This document shows positions 17,305-25,111 of a stretch of 64,000 nt of DNA, in pieces. The stretch is taken from positions 1-64,000 of the forward strand of contig NZ_JAPNXM010000009.1 of the NCBI RefSeq assembly GCF_049472675.1, given 5' to 3'. The position numbers and the translations under genes are program-made. This DNA comes from Deferribacter thermophilus. Lineage in GTDB: Bacteria; Chrysiogenota; Deferribacteres; Deferribacterales; Deferribacteraceae. Within the stretch, counting starts at the first letter, position 1, and every line of letters begins with the position of its first letter. The notes below the pieces were generated by a model, which was not told where the DNA came from, did not search any database, and saw only the letters and a list, made by a program, of their open reading frames with translations.

Positions 17305-17550
17305 ATGCCTAAAGTGAAGGTTTATGTAAAATTAAAAGATACAGTTTTAGATCCAGAGGGGCAGACAGTCCTTAACTCTTTAAATAAGCTTGGATATAGT
17401 TTTGTTAAAGATGTGAGAGTGGGAAAGGTAATTGAATTGGCTATCGAAGAAATGGATTTACTTGATGATAAAATAAAAGAGATTTGTGAAAAACTATTGG
17501 TAAACCCAATTATTGAAGAGTATGAATATGAAATAGTTGAGGATAAGTAA
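17305..17550 (+). CDS. purS: Phosphoribosylformylglycinamidine synthase subunit PurS
   Basis: Small structural subunit that bridges PurQ and PurL in the three-part FGAM synthase of purine biosynthesis. It has 81 residues from the ATG at 17305, the normal size. The family pattern is clear: VYVKLKDTVLDPEGQTVLNSL at the start, DVRVGKVIELAIEE in the middle and the C-terminal NPIIEEYEYEI. An upstream in-frame TTG at 17293 would place the G-rich RBS (17295-17301) inside the gene and is rejected. Its stop overlaps the purQ ATG by one base. Confidence -1.
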   Translation: MPKVKVYVKLKDTVLDPEGQTVLNSLNKLGYSFVKDVRVGKVIELAIEEMDLLDDKIKEICEKLLVNPIIEEYEYEIVEDK

Positions 17551-18245
17551 TGAAAGCAGGGGTTGTAGTATTTCCCGGGTCAAATTGTGATCATGATTGT
17601 TATCATGTATTGAAGCATCTCTGTGGAGTTGATACCTCTTTTATTTGGCACAAGGATACAGATGTTAGTGGTTATGATTTAATAGTGTTACCAGGTGGGT
17701 TTTCTTATGGCGATTATTTAAGGTGTGGTGCTATAGCCAGTAAGTCCCCTGTTATGGATGCTGTTTGTGAATATGCAGATAAAGGTGGGTTTTTAATTGG
17801 GATTTGTAATGGTTTTCAGGTGCTTACGGAAGCTGGATTATTGCCAGGAGCGTTATTAAAAAATAGGTCATTAAAATTTATATGTAAATATGTTTATCTT
17901 AGGGTTGAGAATAACTTTACACCTTTTACAAATCTATATTCAATTGGAGAGATTGTTAAAATACCCATTGCACATATGGAAGGTAACTATTTTATAGATG
18001 AAGATGGGTTAGCTAAGCTGAAGAAGAACTCACAAATTGTTTTTAAATATTGTGATGAATTTGGTGAGATAACAAATGATTCTAATCCGAATGGATCTGT
18101 TGAAAATATAGCTGGCATTATTAATAAAAAAGGGAATGTCTTGGGTATGATGCCTCATCCAGAAAGAGCTGCCGAATCTATTTTAGGTAGTAAAGATGGA
18201 TTGTATCTATTTAAAAGTGTGATCGATTTTATTAAAGAGGGTTGA
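17550..18245 (+). CDS. purQ: Phosphoribosylformylglycinamidine synthase subunit PurQ (glutaminase)
   Basis: Class I glutamine amidotransferase subunit that supplies ammonia to PurL. The 231 residues show VVFPGSNCDHD at the N-terminus, the nucleophile elbow GICNGFQVL with Cys at about 87, and the His-Glu pair in MMPHPERAAE near the C-terminus. Length and motifs are normal. The gene starts on the last base of the purS stop and is followed by purL after 1 base, so the three subunits are made together. Confidence -1.
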   Translation: MKAGVVVFPGSNCDHDCYHVLKHLCGVDTSFIWHKDTDVSGYDLIVLPGGFSYGDYLRCGAIASKSPVMDAVCEYADKGGFLIGICNGFQVLTEAGLLPGALLKNRSLKFICKYVYLRVENNFTPFTNLYSIGEIVKIPIAHMEGNYFIDEDGLAKLKKNSQIVFKYCDEFGEITNDSNPNGSVENIAGIINKKGNVLGMMPHPERAAESILGSKDGLYLFKSVIDFIKEG

Positions 18246-18246
18246 G

Positions 18247-20475
18247 ATGGGTGTTTATGAAAAATTCAATTATCCTGAAGTAAATTATGAAATTGCAAAT
18301 GAAATGGGGTTAACTAAAGAGGAGTTTGATAAAGCAGTTGAGATTTTAGGGCGTACTCCAAATTATATAGAGCTTGGAATTTTTGCTGCAATGTGGAGTG
18401 AACATTGTAGCTACAAAAGTAGTAGAATACATTTGAAAAAATTCCCTACTGATGCTCCTTGGGTTGTGCAGGGACCTGGTGAAAATGCTGGGATAATTGA
18501 AATTGATGGTGAAATATGCGCATGCTTTAAAGTGGAAAGTCATAATCACCCTTCTTATATAGAACCTTATCAGGGAGCAGCTACAGGAGTGGGTGGAATT
18601 TTGAGAGATGTTTTTACGATGGGAGCAAGACCCATTGCGTGTATGGATGGTTTGAGATTTGGTGATATTTCAAAAGATGAAAAAAGTAGATACTTATTTG
18701 AAGGGGTAGTATCAGGTATTGCTGGTTATGGTAACTGTTTTGGAGTCCCTACTGTTGGCGGAGAGACTTTCTTTCATAAGTCCTTTGAAAAAAACCCCTT
18801 AGTTAATGCTTTTGCACTTGGTATTGTTAAGAAAGATAAAATTTTTAAAGCTAAAGCTGAAGGTGTAGGCAATCCAGTAATTTATGTGGGTGCAAAGACA
18901 GGAAGAGATGGGATTCATGGTGCAACTATGGCAAGTGAGGAGTTTGGAGCTGATTCTGAGAGTAAGAGACCGAATGTTCAAATTGGTGATCCTTTTAAGG
19001 AAAAATTGCTTTTAGAAGCGTGTCTTGAGCTAATGAAAGAAGATATTATCATTGGTATTCAGGATATGGGTGCTGCAGGACTTACTAGTTCGTCTTTTGA
19101 AATGGCATCAAAAACGGGAGCAGGGGTTGAATTATATTTGGATAAAGTTCCTTGCAGAGAAAAGGGTATGACCCCTTATGAAATTATGCTTTCTGAATCT
19201 CAAGAACGAATGTTGCTTGTGGCTAAGAAAGGTTATGAAGATAAAGTTTTAGAGATTTTTGATAAATGGGATTTAGATGCAGCTATTATTGGCAAAGTGA
19301 CAGATGATGGATATGTTAGATTGTACTGGGAAGGGGAAGTAGTTGGCGAGCTACCAGCAAAACCTTTAGGTGATGAAGCTCCGGTATATGAGAGACCATA
19401 TAAGGAGCCTTTATATTATAGAGAATATAAACATAACGATTTTGCTTTTGTAAATTTAAATTTGGATAAAACCTTCGAAATGATGATATCAAACCCTAAT
19501 ATTGCTTCTAAAAAGTGGATATATGAGCAGTATGATCACATGGTCAGGACTAATACTGTTGTATTGCCTGGTTCTGATGCTGCTATTATTAGGTTGAAAG
19601 GAAGTAAAAAAGGTCTTGTTTTGTCAATGGATTGTAATAGTAGATATTGTTATTTAGATCCATATAAAGGTGGTCAAATAGCTGTGATAGAAGCAGCAAG
19701 GAATGTTGCAATGGCTGGTGGTAGGCCTCTTGCAATAACTGATTGTTTAAATTTTGGAAATCCTGAGAAAACTGATGTTATGTGGCAGTTTGTAAAATCG
19801 ATAGAGGGGATGAGTTTTGCATGCGAAAAATTAAATACACCTGTTGTTAGTGGTAATGTCAGTTTTTATAACGAAACGGACGGTAAAGGGATTTATCCAA
19901 CACCTACAGTTGTCATGGTTGGTGTTATTGATGATGTAGAAAAAAGGTTGGTATCATTTTTCAAGCAAGATGGCAGTATAATTTACTTGTTGGGTGAAAA
20001 TAAAGGTGAAATTGGTGGTAGTGAATTTGTGTCCTATTGTTTGGAGATGGATGAAGGGGAAGTTCCTGAACCTAATATTGAAGAAAATATAAAACTTATA
20101 AACTTTATGATAGAAGTTGCTAATAAATCTTTAGTTTTGAGTGCGCATGATGTTTCTTTAGGTGGTTTGATAATCAGTTTATTTGAGATGTGTGTGAAGA
20201 ATAAAATAGGTGTTGAGGTTAATTTTGACTATAAAATGGAGGATTTTAGATATCTTTTTAGCGAAACTCAAGGTATGGCTTTTGTTGAAGTTGATCCATC
20301 TAAAGAGAAAGAATTTTTGCAACTGGCTGCAAATTTTGGCGTTAGAACTGAGCGTGTGGGAATGACTGGGGGTAAAGAATTTAAGGTAAAAAAAGGTAGA
20401 AGAGTTTTATTAATGTATGACCTTGATGAATTAATTGCACAATACGAAGGAGCTATTGATAAATGGATGAAGTAG
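18247..20475 (+). CDS. purL: Phosphoribosylformylglycinamidine synthase subunit PurL
   Basis: ATP-dependent synthetase subunit that converts FGAR to FGAM. At 742 residues it is the short PurL that works with separate PurS and PurQ, both present just upstream. Conserved segments include MWSEHCSYKSS near the N-terminus, VQGPGENAG, KVESHNHPSYIEPYQGAATGVGG as a catalytic His/ATP-binding region, and GDPFKEKLLLEA. It overlaps purF by 13 bases. Confidence -1.
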   Translation: MGVYEKFNYPEVNYEIANEMGLTKEEFDKAVEILGRTPNYIELGIFAAMWSEHCSYKSSRIHLKKFPTDAPWVVQGPGENAGIIEIDGEICACFKVESHNHPSYIEPYQGAATGVGGILRDVFTMGARPIACMDGLRFGDISKDEKSRYLFEGVVSGIAGYGNCFGVPTVGGETFFHKSFEKNPLVNAFALGIVKKDKIFKAKAEGVGNPVIYVGAKTGRDGIHGATMASEEFGADSESKRPNVQIGDPFKEKLLLEACLELMKEDIIIGIQDMGAAGLTSSSFEMASKTGAGVELYLDKVPCREKGMTPYEIMLSESQERMLLVAKKGYEDKVLEIFDKWDLDAAIIGKVTDDGYVRLYWEGEVVGELPAKPLGDEAPVYERPYKEPLYYREYKHNDFAFVNLNLDKTFEMMISNPNIASKKWIYEQYDHMVRTNTVVLPGSDAAIIRLKGSKKGLVLSMDCNSRYCYLDPYKGGQIAVIEAARNVAMAGGRPLAITDCLNFGNPEKTDVMWQFVKSIEGMSFACEKLNTPVVSGNVSFYNETDGKGIYPTPTVVMVGVIDDVEKRLVSFFKQDGSIIYLLGENKGEIGGSEFVSYCLEMDEGEVPEPNIEENIKLINFMIEVANKSLVLSAHDVSLGGLIISLFEMCVKNKIGVEVNFDYKMEDFRYLFSETQGMAFVEVDPSKEKEFLQLAANFGVRTERVGMTGGKEFKVKKGRRVLLMYDLDELIAQYEGAIDKWMK

Positions 20476-21863
20476 TTTTTGATAAATTTCATGAAGAATG
20501 CGGGATAGCAGGGGTTTTTGGTGATAAAGATGCTGCTAATTTAGTGTATTTATCGCTTTACTCTCTCCAGCATAGAGGGCAAGAAGGTGCAGGTATTGCA
20601 TCTTCAGATCGTCATTTGATTAGAGTAGAAAAGGGGCTTGGTCTTGTAGCAGATATTTTTAAAAAGCAAGTGTTGGAAAGGCTGGTAGGGGATATAGCTG
20701 TTGGTCATAACAGATATTCTACAACTGGTGAATCGATGTTAAAAAATACTCAGCCGATAGTGGCTGATATTAATTTAGGTCAAGTAGCCCTTGTCCATAA
20801 CGGAAATATCGTTAATGCTGAAAGTTTGAGAAGTCAATTAGTAGAAGATGGAGCTATCTTCACTTCAACCTCAGATAGCGAAATTATAATACATTTAATG
20901 GCCAAATCTGGTAAAAATAATTTTATCGATTCGATAACTCATAGTGTTAAGTTTCTAAAGGGTGCTTTCAGTTTAATCTTTATGACAAAGGATATGATGG
21001 TTGGATTGAGGGATCCAAATGGTTTTAGACCTCTTATATTGGGAAAAATTAGATCAGGTTATGTACTAGTTAGTGAAACCTGTGCTTTGGATTTGATTGA
21101 TGCAGAGTATATCCGTGAGATTGAGCCAGGTGAGATGGTTGTTATCAGTGATGATGGTTTAAAGAGTTTGCATCCATTTGAAAAGATTGATCCAACCCCT
21201 TGTATTTTTGAATTCATCTATTTTGCAAGACCTGACAGTAGGATTTTTGGTAAAAGTGTTTATGAAGTTCGTAAAAGTTTTGGAAGAAAACTTGCTGAAG
21301 AAAGCCCTGTTGATGCCGATGTGGTGATACCTGTGCCTGATTCAGGGGTTGTAGCTACTCTTGGTTATTCTGAAGTAAGCAAAATACCTTATGAAATGGG
21401 GTTAATAAGGAATCATTATGTTGGTAGGACATTTATTGAACCAGCGCAATCTATTAGACATTTTGGAGTAAAATTAAAACTTAATGCTGTGAAAAGTGTT
21501 ATAAAAGGTAAAAAGGTAGTGGTAATTGATGATTCTATAGTTAGAGGTACAACTAGTAGAAAGATTGTGAAAATGCTTAAAGAAGCTGGCGCTAAAGAAG
21601 TGCATATGAGAATATCTTCCCCCCCTACTTGTTATCCATGCTTTTATGGAATAGATACGCCAACAAGAAGTGAATTAATTGCCTCTTATCACACAGTTGA
21701 AGAAATTAGAAAATATATTACTGCTGATTCTCTTGCTTATTTAAGTTTGGAAGGTTTACATGAATGTGTAAAACCTTATAAGTTTTGTGATGCTTGTTTT
21801 AGTGGTAAATATCCTACCCTCCATAAAAATGGTTTAGGTGTTAACCCAAAAAGTGAGGTATAA
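20463..21863 (+). CDS. purF: Amidophosphoribosyltransferase
   Basis: First committed enzyme of purine synthesis, making phosphoribosylamine from PRPP and glutamine. In the 466 residues a 12-residue propeptide (MDEVVFDKFHEE) precedes the catalytic Cys of CGIAGVFG, so the protein is the self-processing Bacillus-type enzyme. The glutaminase domain is followed by the PRPP-binding loop VVVIDDSIVRGTTS. Cys residues (CIFEF, SPPTCYPCFYG, CDACFSG) fit the [4Fe-4S] cluster of this type, which is oxygen-sensitive. The start lies inside the purL end. The putative selenoprotein gene begins 2 bases after its stop. Confidence -1.
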   Translation: MDEVVFDKFHEECGIAGVFGDKDAANLVYLSLYSLQHRGQEGAGIASSDRHLIRVEKGLGLVADIFKKQVLERLVGDIAVGHNRYSTTGESMLKNTQPIVADINLGQVALVHNGNIVNAESLRSQLVEDGAIFTSTSDSEIIIHLMAKSGKNNFIDSITHSVKFLKGAFSLIFMTKDMMVGLRDPNGFRPLILGKIRSGYVLVSETCALDLIDAEYIREIEPGEMVVISDDGLKSLHPFEKIDPTPCIFEFIYFARPDSRIFGKSVYEVRKSFGRKLAEESPVDADVVIPVPDSGVVATLGYSEVSKIPYEMGLIRNHYVGRTFIEPAQSIRHFGVKLKLNAVKSVIKGKKVVVIDDSIVRGTTSRKIVKMLKEAGAKEVHMRISSPPTCYPCFYGIDTPTRSELIASYHTVEEIRKYITADSLAYLSLEGLHECVKPYKFCDACFSGKYPTLHKNGLGVNPKSEV

Positions 21864-21865
21864 AG

Positions 21866-22213
21866 ATGAGTGAGAAAGTAAAAATTAGGTTTTTTGGCTC
21901 AAGTATGGAATTTGTATCTGGTTGAAGCCCTTCTTATTTCCCCGCAGGTTGTGGGGTGAGTGAAGATCCATACTTTGATATAGCTAATAAACTGGAAGGT
22001 AAATTAGTTAAAAAATATGGTTTAGATGGTGTTGATTTTAGATATGTGGATATTTCCTCACCAGAAGTTTTAGAGTATATTGATGAAGTTAGCACTATAG
22101 TGGAAAATAGACTTCCTCTACCTTATGTATCTATAAACGGTAGTCCCGTTTCATGGGGTATTGATGATGCTGAAGAAATTTTTATAAAAATTGTGAACTT
22201 TTTGAATTTATAA
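21866..22213 (+). CDS. Putative selenoprotein: thioredoxin-fold protein with in-frame TGA (Sec20)
   Basis: The ATG at 21866 has GAGG 7 bases upstream and lies 2 bases after purF. The frame runs 115 codons with one in-frame TGA at 21923-21925 (residue 20), followed by a SECIS-like hairpin. Upstream of the TGA the frame encodes a plausible first beta strand (KVKIRFFGSS). Downstream it has U-SPSYFPAGC-G, a helix, then FRYVDISSPE and LPYVSINGSPVSWG, which resemble thioredoxin-like proteins of the YuzD/DUF1462 sort. The redox motif would be Sec20 and Cys29 (UX8C), an unusual spacing. The function is unknown; a thiol-disulphide or peroxide-linked role is inferred from the fold and Sec. The alternatives are a plain nonsense mutation, or a short gene from the GTG at 21956, which would lose the first strand and active site. 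Confidence -1.
21930..21965 (+). promoter_or_regulatory. Bacterial SECIS-like hairpin
   Basis: The apical stem CCCCGC (21940-21945) pairs with GUGGGG (21951-21956) with one G-U, closing a 5-base loop AGGUU. The loop and closing bases closely resemble the E. coli fdhF SECIS apex (GCAGGUCUGC). A lower CUUC/GAAG helix (21930-21933 with 21962-21965) extends it. The loop starts 20 bases after the TGA, inside the range known for bacterial SECIS elements. Confidence -1.
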
Positions 22214-22240
22214 TAGGGGGTGCTATATATACCCCTATTA
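22211..22240. terminator. Hairpin between the purine operon and the lytic transglycosylase
   Basis: A 9-bp stem (TAATAGGGG/CCCCTATTA) with a 12-base loop spans both convergent stop codons. No long T run follows on either strand, so termination is uncertain. Confidence -1.
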
Positions 22241-22939
22241 TGCGTTATTTTTAATTGTAGAGATTAGTTGGTAGTTTCTAATAACACGGTTGTAATAAAA
22301 TTTTGGTATTCTTTTCTTTTTTCTTAATCTATAATTTAGATTTGAAGGTCCTAAATTGTAGGCTATAATTGCATATTTAACATTACCATTATATTTTTTT
22401 ATCAGGTAAGCAAAATAATTTATGCCAATTTTAATATTTGTAATAGGATCGAACAATTCTTTTTTGTGAGATATTTCTATATCGTCATTTAAGTTAGAAA
22501 TATAATAAGCTGTATTAGGAAGTATTTGCATTAAACCTATTGCTCCTTTTCTGGAAATACTTTTATGATTAAAAGAGCTTTCAGTAAGTATTAAAGATAG
22601 AATAAGATATGGATCTATATTTTCCTTAGTAGATTCTTCAACTATTGTGTAAGATATATCCATTGTAGAATATGGTACATTATTATTTGTAAGATAACTT
22701 AATACATTGTTTATATCAATTATTTGATTATATTTTGATATGAGGTATTTATTTTTAGATTTAGAATTATATAAAGATGCGAGATAATCGGTTTTTTTTA
22801 ATGATAACTCTTCTAATAAATCTATTTTGTTAAAGTAATATTGGCTTAAACTTGTAACAAGTAAACTATATGTAAATAAGGTAAGGAACAAAACCTTACA
22901 AAAAACATTAATCTTTAAAAATTCTTTTTCTAAAGTCAT
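22238..22939 (-). CDS. Lytic transglycosylase, SLT domain
   Basis: Cleaves peptidoglycan glycan strands to leave 1,6-anhydro ends. The 233 residues begin with a membrane-spanning signal anchor (about 13-33). They continue through a Lys/Asn-rich linker to a C-terminal SLT domain with the catalytic Glu in LTESSFNHKSISRKGAIGLMQI (ES-GAxGLMQ motif) and the downstream IGINYFAYL and YNLGPSNL segments. That places it in the periplasm, anchored to the inner membrane. It is a single gene, convergent with the purine operon and divergent from the AGCS symporter. No good RBS precedes the ATG. Confidence -1.
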   Translation of the reverse strand: MTLEKEFLKINVFCKVLFLTLFTYSLLVTSLSQYYFNKIDLLEELSLKKTDYLASLYNSKSKNKYLISKYNQIIDINNVLSYLTNNNVPYSTMDISYTIVEESTKENIDPYLILSLILTESSFNHKSISRKGAIGLMQILPNTAYYISNLNDDIEISHKKELFDPITNIKIGINYFAYLIKKYNGNVKYAIIAYNLGPSNLNYRLRKKKRIPKFYYNRVIRNYQLISTIKNNA

Positions 22940-23034
22940 GGTTAATCTTGAAAAATCCCTTAAATTATTTTATGGTCAATATTCAAAATATACAAAATGA
23001 GCAAATTGTAAATGATTTTTTGTGAGGTGATCAA

Positions 23035-24381
23035 ATGGAAAAAATTCATGAATTAATTAAGTACTTGGATTCAATAGTTTGGGGACCTTTTATGCTTGTT
23101 TTACTTATAGGTACGGGTGTTTTAATTACAGTAAGACTTGGGTTTGTTCAGGTGAGGTTATTACCTAAGGCATTGAAACTTATATTTTCAAAAGGTGAAG
23201 GCAGTAAAGGGGAAGGTGATATAACACCTTTTCAGGCTCTAACTACTGCGTTGTCTGCGACGATTGGTACTGGAAATATCGCTGGTGTTGCAACAGCGAT
23301 AGCTACAGGTGGGCCTGGAGCTATATTTTGGATGTGGTTGTCAGCTTTTTTTGGGATGGCTACAAAATATGCTGAGGCAGTATTAGCTGTGACTTATCGT
23401 AAAAAACTTGAAGATGGCACAAGTATTGGTGGACCAATGTATTATTTAAAAGATGGGATAAAAAATAAATTTTTAGGAAATGTTTTAGGTGTATTATTTG
23501 CCATTTTTGGAATTATTGCATCATTTGGTATAGGTAGTATGGTACAGTCTCATTCTGTGGCTTTGGCAGTAAATGATGCTTTTAATATCCCAAAAGGGGT
23601 CACAGGTTTAGTTTTGATGATTTTAACTGCTCTGGTTATTATAGGTGGAATAAAAAGGATAGGGAAAGTTACTGAAAAGATTGTCCCTTTTATGGCTGTT
23701 TTTTACTTTATTTTTGCTATTATCATAATAATCTTAAATATTGGTCATATCATTGATGTCATTGTATTAATCTTTAAATCAGCTTTTTCACCTATTGCCG
23801 CTGTTGGTGGTTTTGCTGGTGCAGCGGTGAAAGATGCCATCAGATATGGGGTGGCAAGAGGGGTTTTTTCCAATGAAGCAGGTTTAGGTAGCGCACCGAT
23901 TGCTCATGCAGCTGCAAAGACAGATAATCCAGTAAGACAAGGTTTAATAGCGATGACAGGTGTTTTTTTTGATACAATCGTTATATGTTCTTTAACTGCA
24001 TTTATTATACTTCTTACAGGAGTTTGGGATAGTGGTAAAACAAGTACAGAGCTTACTGCAATGGCTTTTGTATCAGTATTTGGAGGTAACGGGAAATTAT
24101 TTTTGGCTTTGGCATTAATGTTTTTTGCTTATTCTACGATTTTGGGTTGGTCATATTATGGAGAACAATGTGCAAAATTTTTGTTTGGCTATAAATTTAG
24201 TTATTTTTATAAAATTATTTATAGTTTGAGTGTTTTTTATGGTGCTTTTAGGAAAACTGATTTTGTGTGGGATATGGCTGATTTATTTAATGGGATGATG
24301 GCTATACCAAATTTAATTGGTCTTATTTTGTTATCAGGTATGCTGGTTAAAATTACAAAAAGTAAGATTGATGAAGTATAG
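23035..24381 (+). CDS. Sodium:alanine symporter (AGCS) family transporter
   Basis: An inner-membrane Na+ (or H+)-coupled uptake system for alanine or glycine. The 448-residue protein has about 11 hydrophobic segments. Family signatures include FQALTTALSATIGTGNIAGVATAI and GPGAIFWMWLSAFFGMATKYAE. VARGVFSNEAGLGSAPIAHA is also diagnostic. GTGAGGTG precedes the ATG. It overlaps the start of sfsA by 11 bases, so the two are co-transcribed. The exact amino acid cannot be told. Confidence -1.
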   Translation: MEKIHELIKYLDSIVWGPFMLVLLIGTGVLITVRLGFVQVRLLPKALKLIFSKGEGSKGEGDITPFQALTTALSATIGTGNIAGVATAIATGGPGAIFWMWLSAFFGMATKYAEAVLAVTYRKKLEDGTSIGGPMYYLKDGIKNKFLGNVLGVLFAIFGIIASFGIGSMVQSHSVALAVNDAFNIPKGVTGLVLMILTALVIIGGIKRIGKVTEKIVPFMAVFYFIFAIIIIILNIGHIIDVIVLIFKSAFSPIAAVGGFAGAAVKDAIRYGVARGVFSNEAGLGSAPIAHAAAKTDNPVRQGLIAMTGVFFDTIVICSLTAFIILLTGVWDSGKTSTELTAMAFVSVFGGNGKLFLALALMFFAYSTILGWSYYGEQCAKFLFGYKFSYFYKIIYSLSVFYGAFRKTDFVWDMADLFNGMMAIPNLIGLILLSGMLVKITKSKIDEV

Positions 24382-25048
24382 TAATGAATTTTTAATAGGT
24401 AAATTTATAAAGCGTTATAAAAGATTTTTTGTTGATTGTGAATATAATGGGGAAATTTTAACTGCGTATAATCCCAATACTGGTTCTATGAGAGGGCTAC
24501 TTAATAAAGGTTGTAAAGTAGCTCTCTCTAAATCTGATAATCCTACAAGAAAATTAAAGTATACTGTTGAAGCTTTTGAATTAGATAGTTATTGGGTATA
24601 TACAAATACTGTCAATATAAATAACATTGTTAAAAAAGGGATAGAAGATGGCATAATTAGCGAGTTTAAAAGATATACCTATTTAAAACCTGAATATAAA
24701 ATAGATGACAGTAGAATCGATTTTTATATCGAAAAAAAGGATGAAAAATATTTAGTTGAGGTAAAGAATGTAACTTTACTATATCAAAATACGGCCTATT
24801 TTCCAGATACTATTACCAAAAGGGGGAGTAAACATTTAAAACTGTTGTCCAAATTTGCAAAAAACGGTTTTAAATGTTTTATTTTATATATTGTTGGTGT
24901 TGATGCAGATAGTTTTAAGTGTGCAGATTTTATTGATAGGGATTATTGTATGGCTTATAATGAAGCCATTGAAAATGGTGTTAATAAACTTTTGTATAAA
25001 CATATATTTGATCCTATTAAAAGAATTTCTAATATTGTACCATTTTAA
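24371..25048 (+). CDS. sfsA: SfsA-family protein
   Basis: A 225-residue SfsA homologue, named from E. coli sugar-fermentation stimulation and now thought to be a nucleic-acid-binding, nuclease-like fold. Diagnostic stretches are CEYNGEILTAYNPNTGSMRGLL in the N-terminal half, YLVEVKNVTL (nuclease-like E-x-K), and FPDTITKRGSKHLKLL. The open frame extends 18 codons upstream into the symporter gene, but the ATG at 24371 gives the family-normal N-terminus. The role here is unknown; the symporter neighbour gives no clear hint. Confidence -1.
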   Translation: MKYSNEFLIGKFIKRYKRFFVDCEYNGEILTAYNPNTGSMRGLLNKGCKVALSKSDNPTRKLKYTVEAFELDSYWVYTNTVNINNIVKKGIEDGIISEFKRYTYLKPEYKIDDSRIDFYIEKKDEKYLVEVKNVTLLYQNTAYFPDTITKRGSKHLKLLSKFAKNGFKCFILYIVGVDADSFKCADFIDRDYCMAYNEAIENGVNKLLYKHIFDPIKRISNIVPF

Positions 25049-25111
25049 ATTAATTTGTTGAAGAGTGATTTAATCTATGATAAATATTTTTAATTAAAGG
25101 CTGGTGAGAAA

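Noticed and set aside
21956..22213. Independent 85-residue gene starting at GTG 21956
   Set aside because: It would start inside the hairpin with no RBS and lose the first strand of the fold; the frame extends upstream through the TGA to a proper ATG at 21866.
22211..22240. Riboswitch or regulatory RNA after the selenoprotein gene
   Set aside because: It is a simple hairpin spanning two convergent stop codons with no conserved core; recorded only as a weak terminator.
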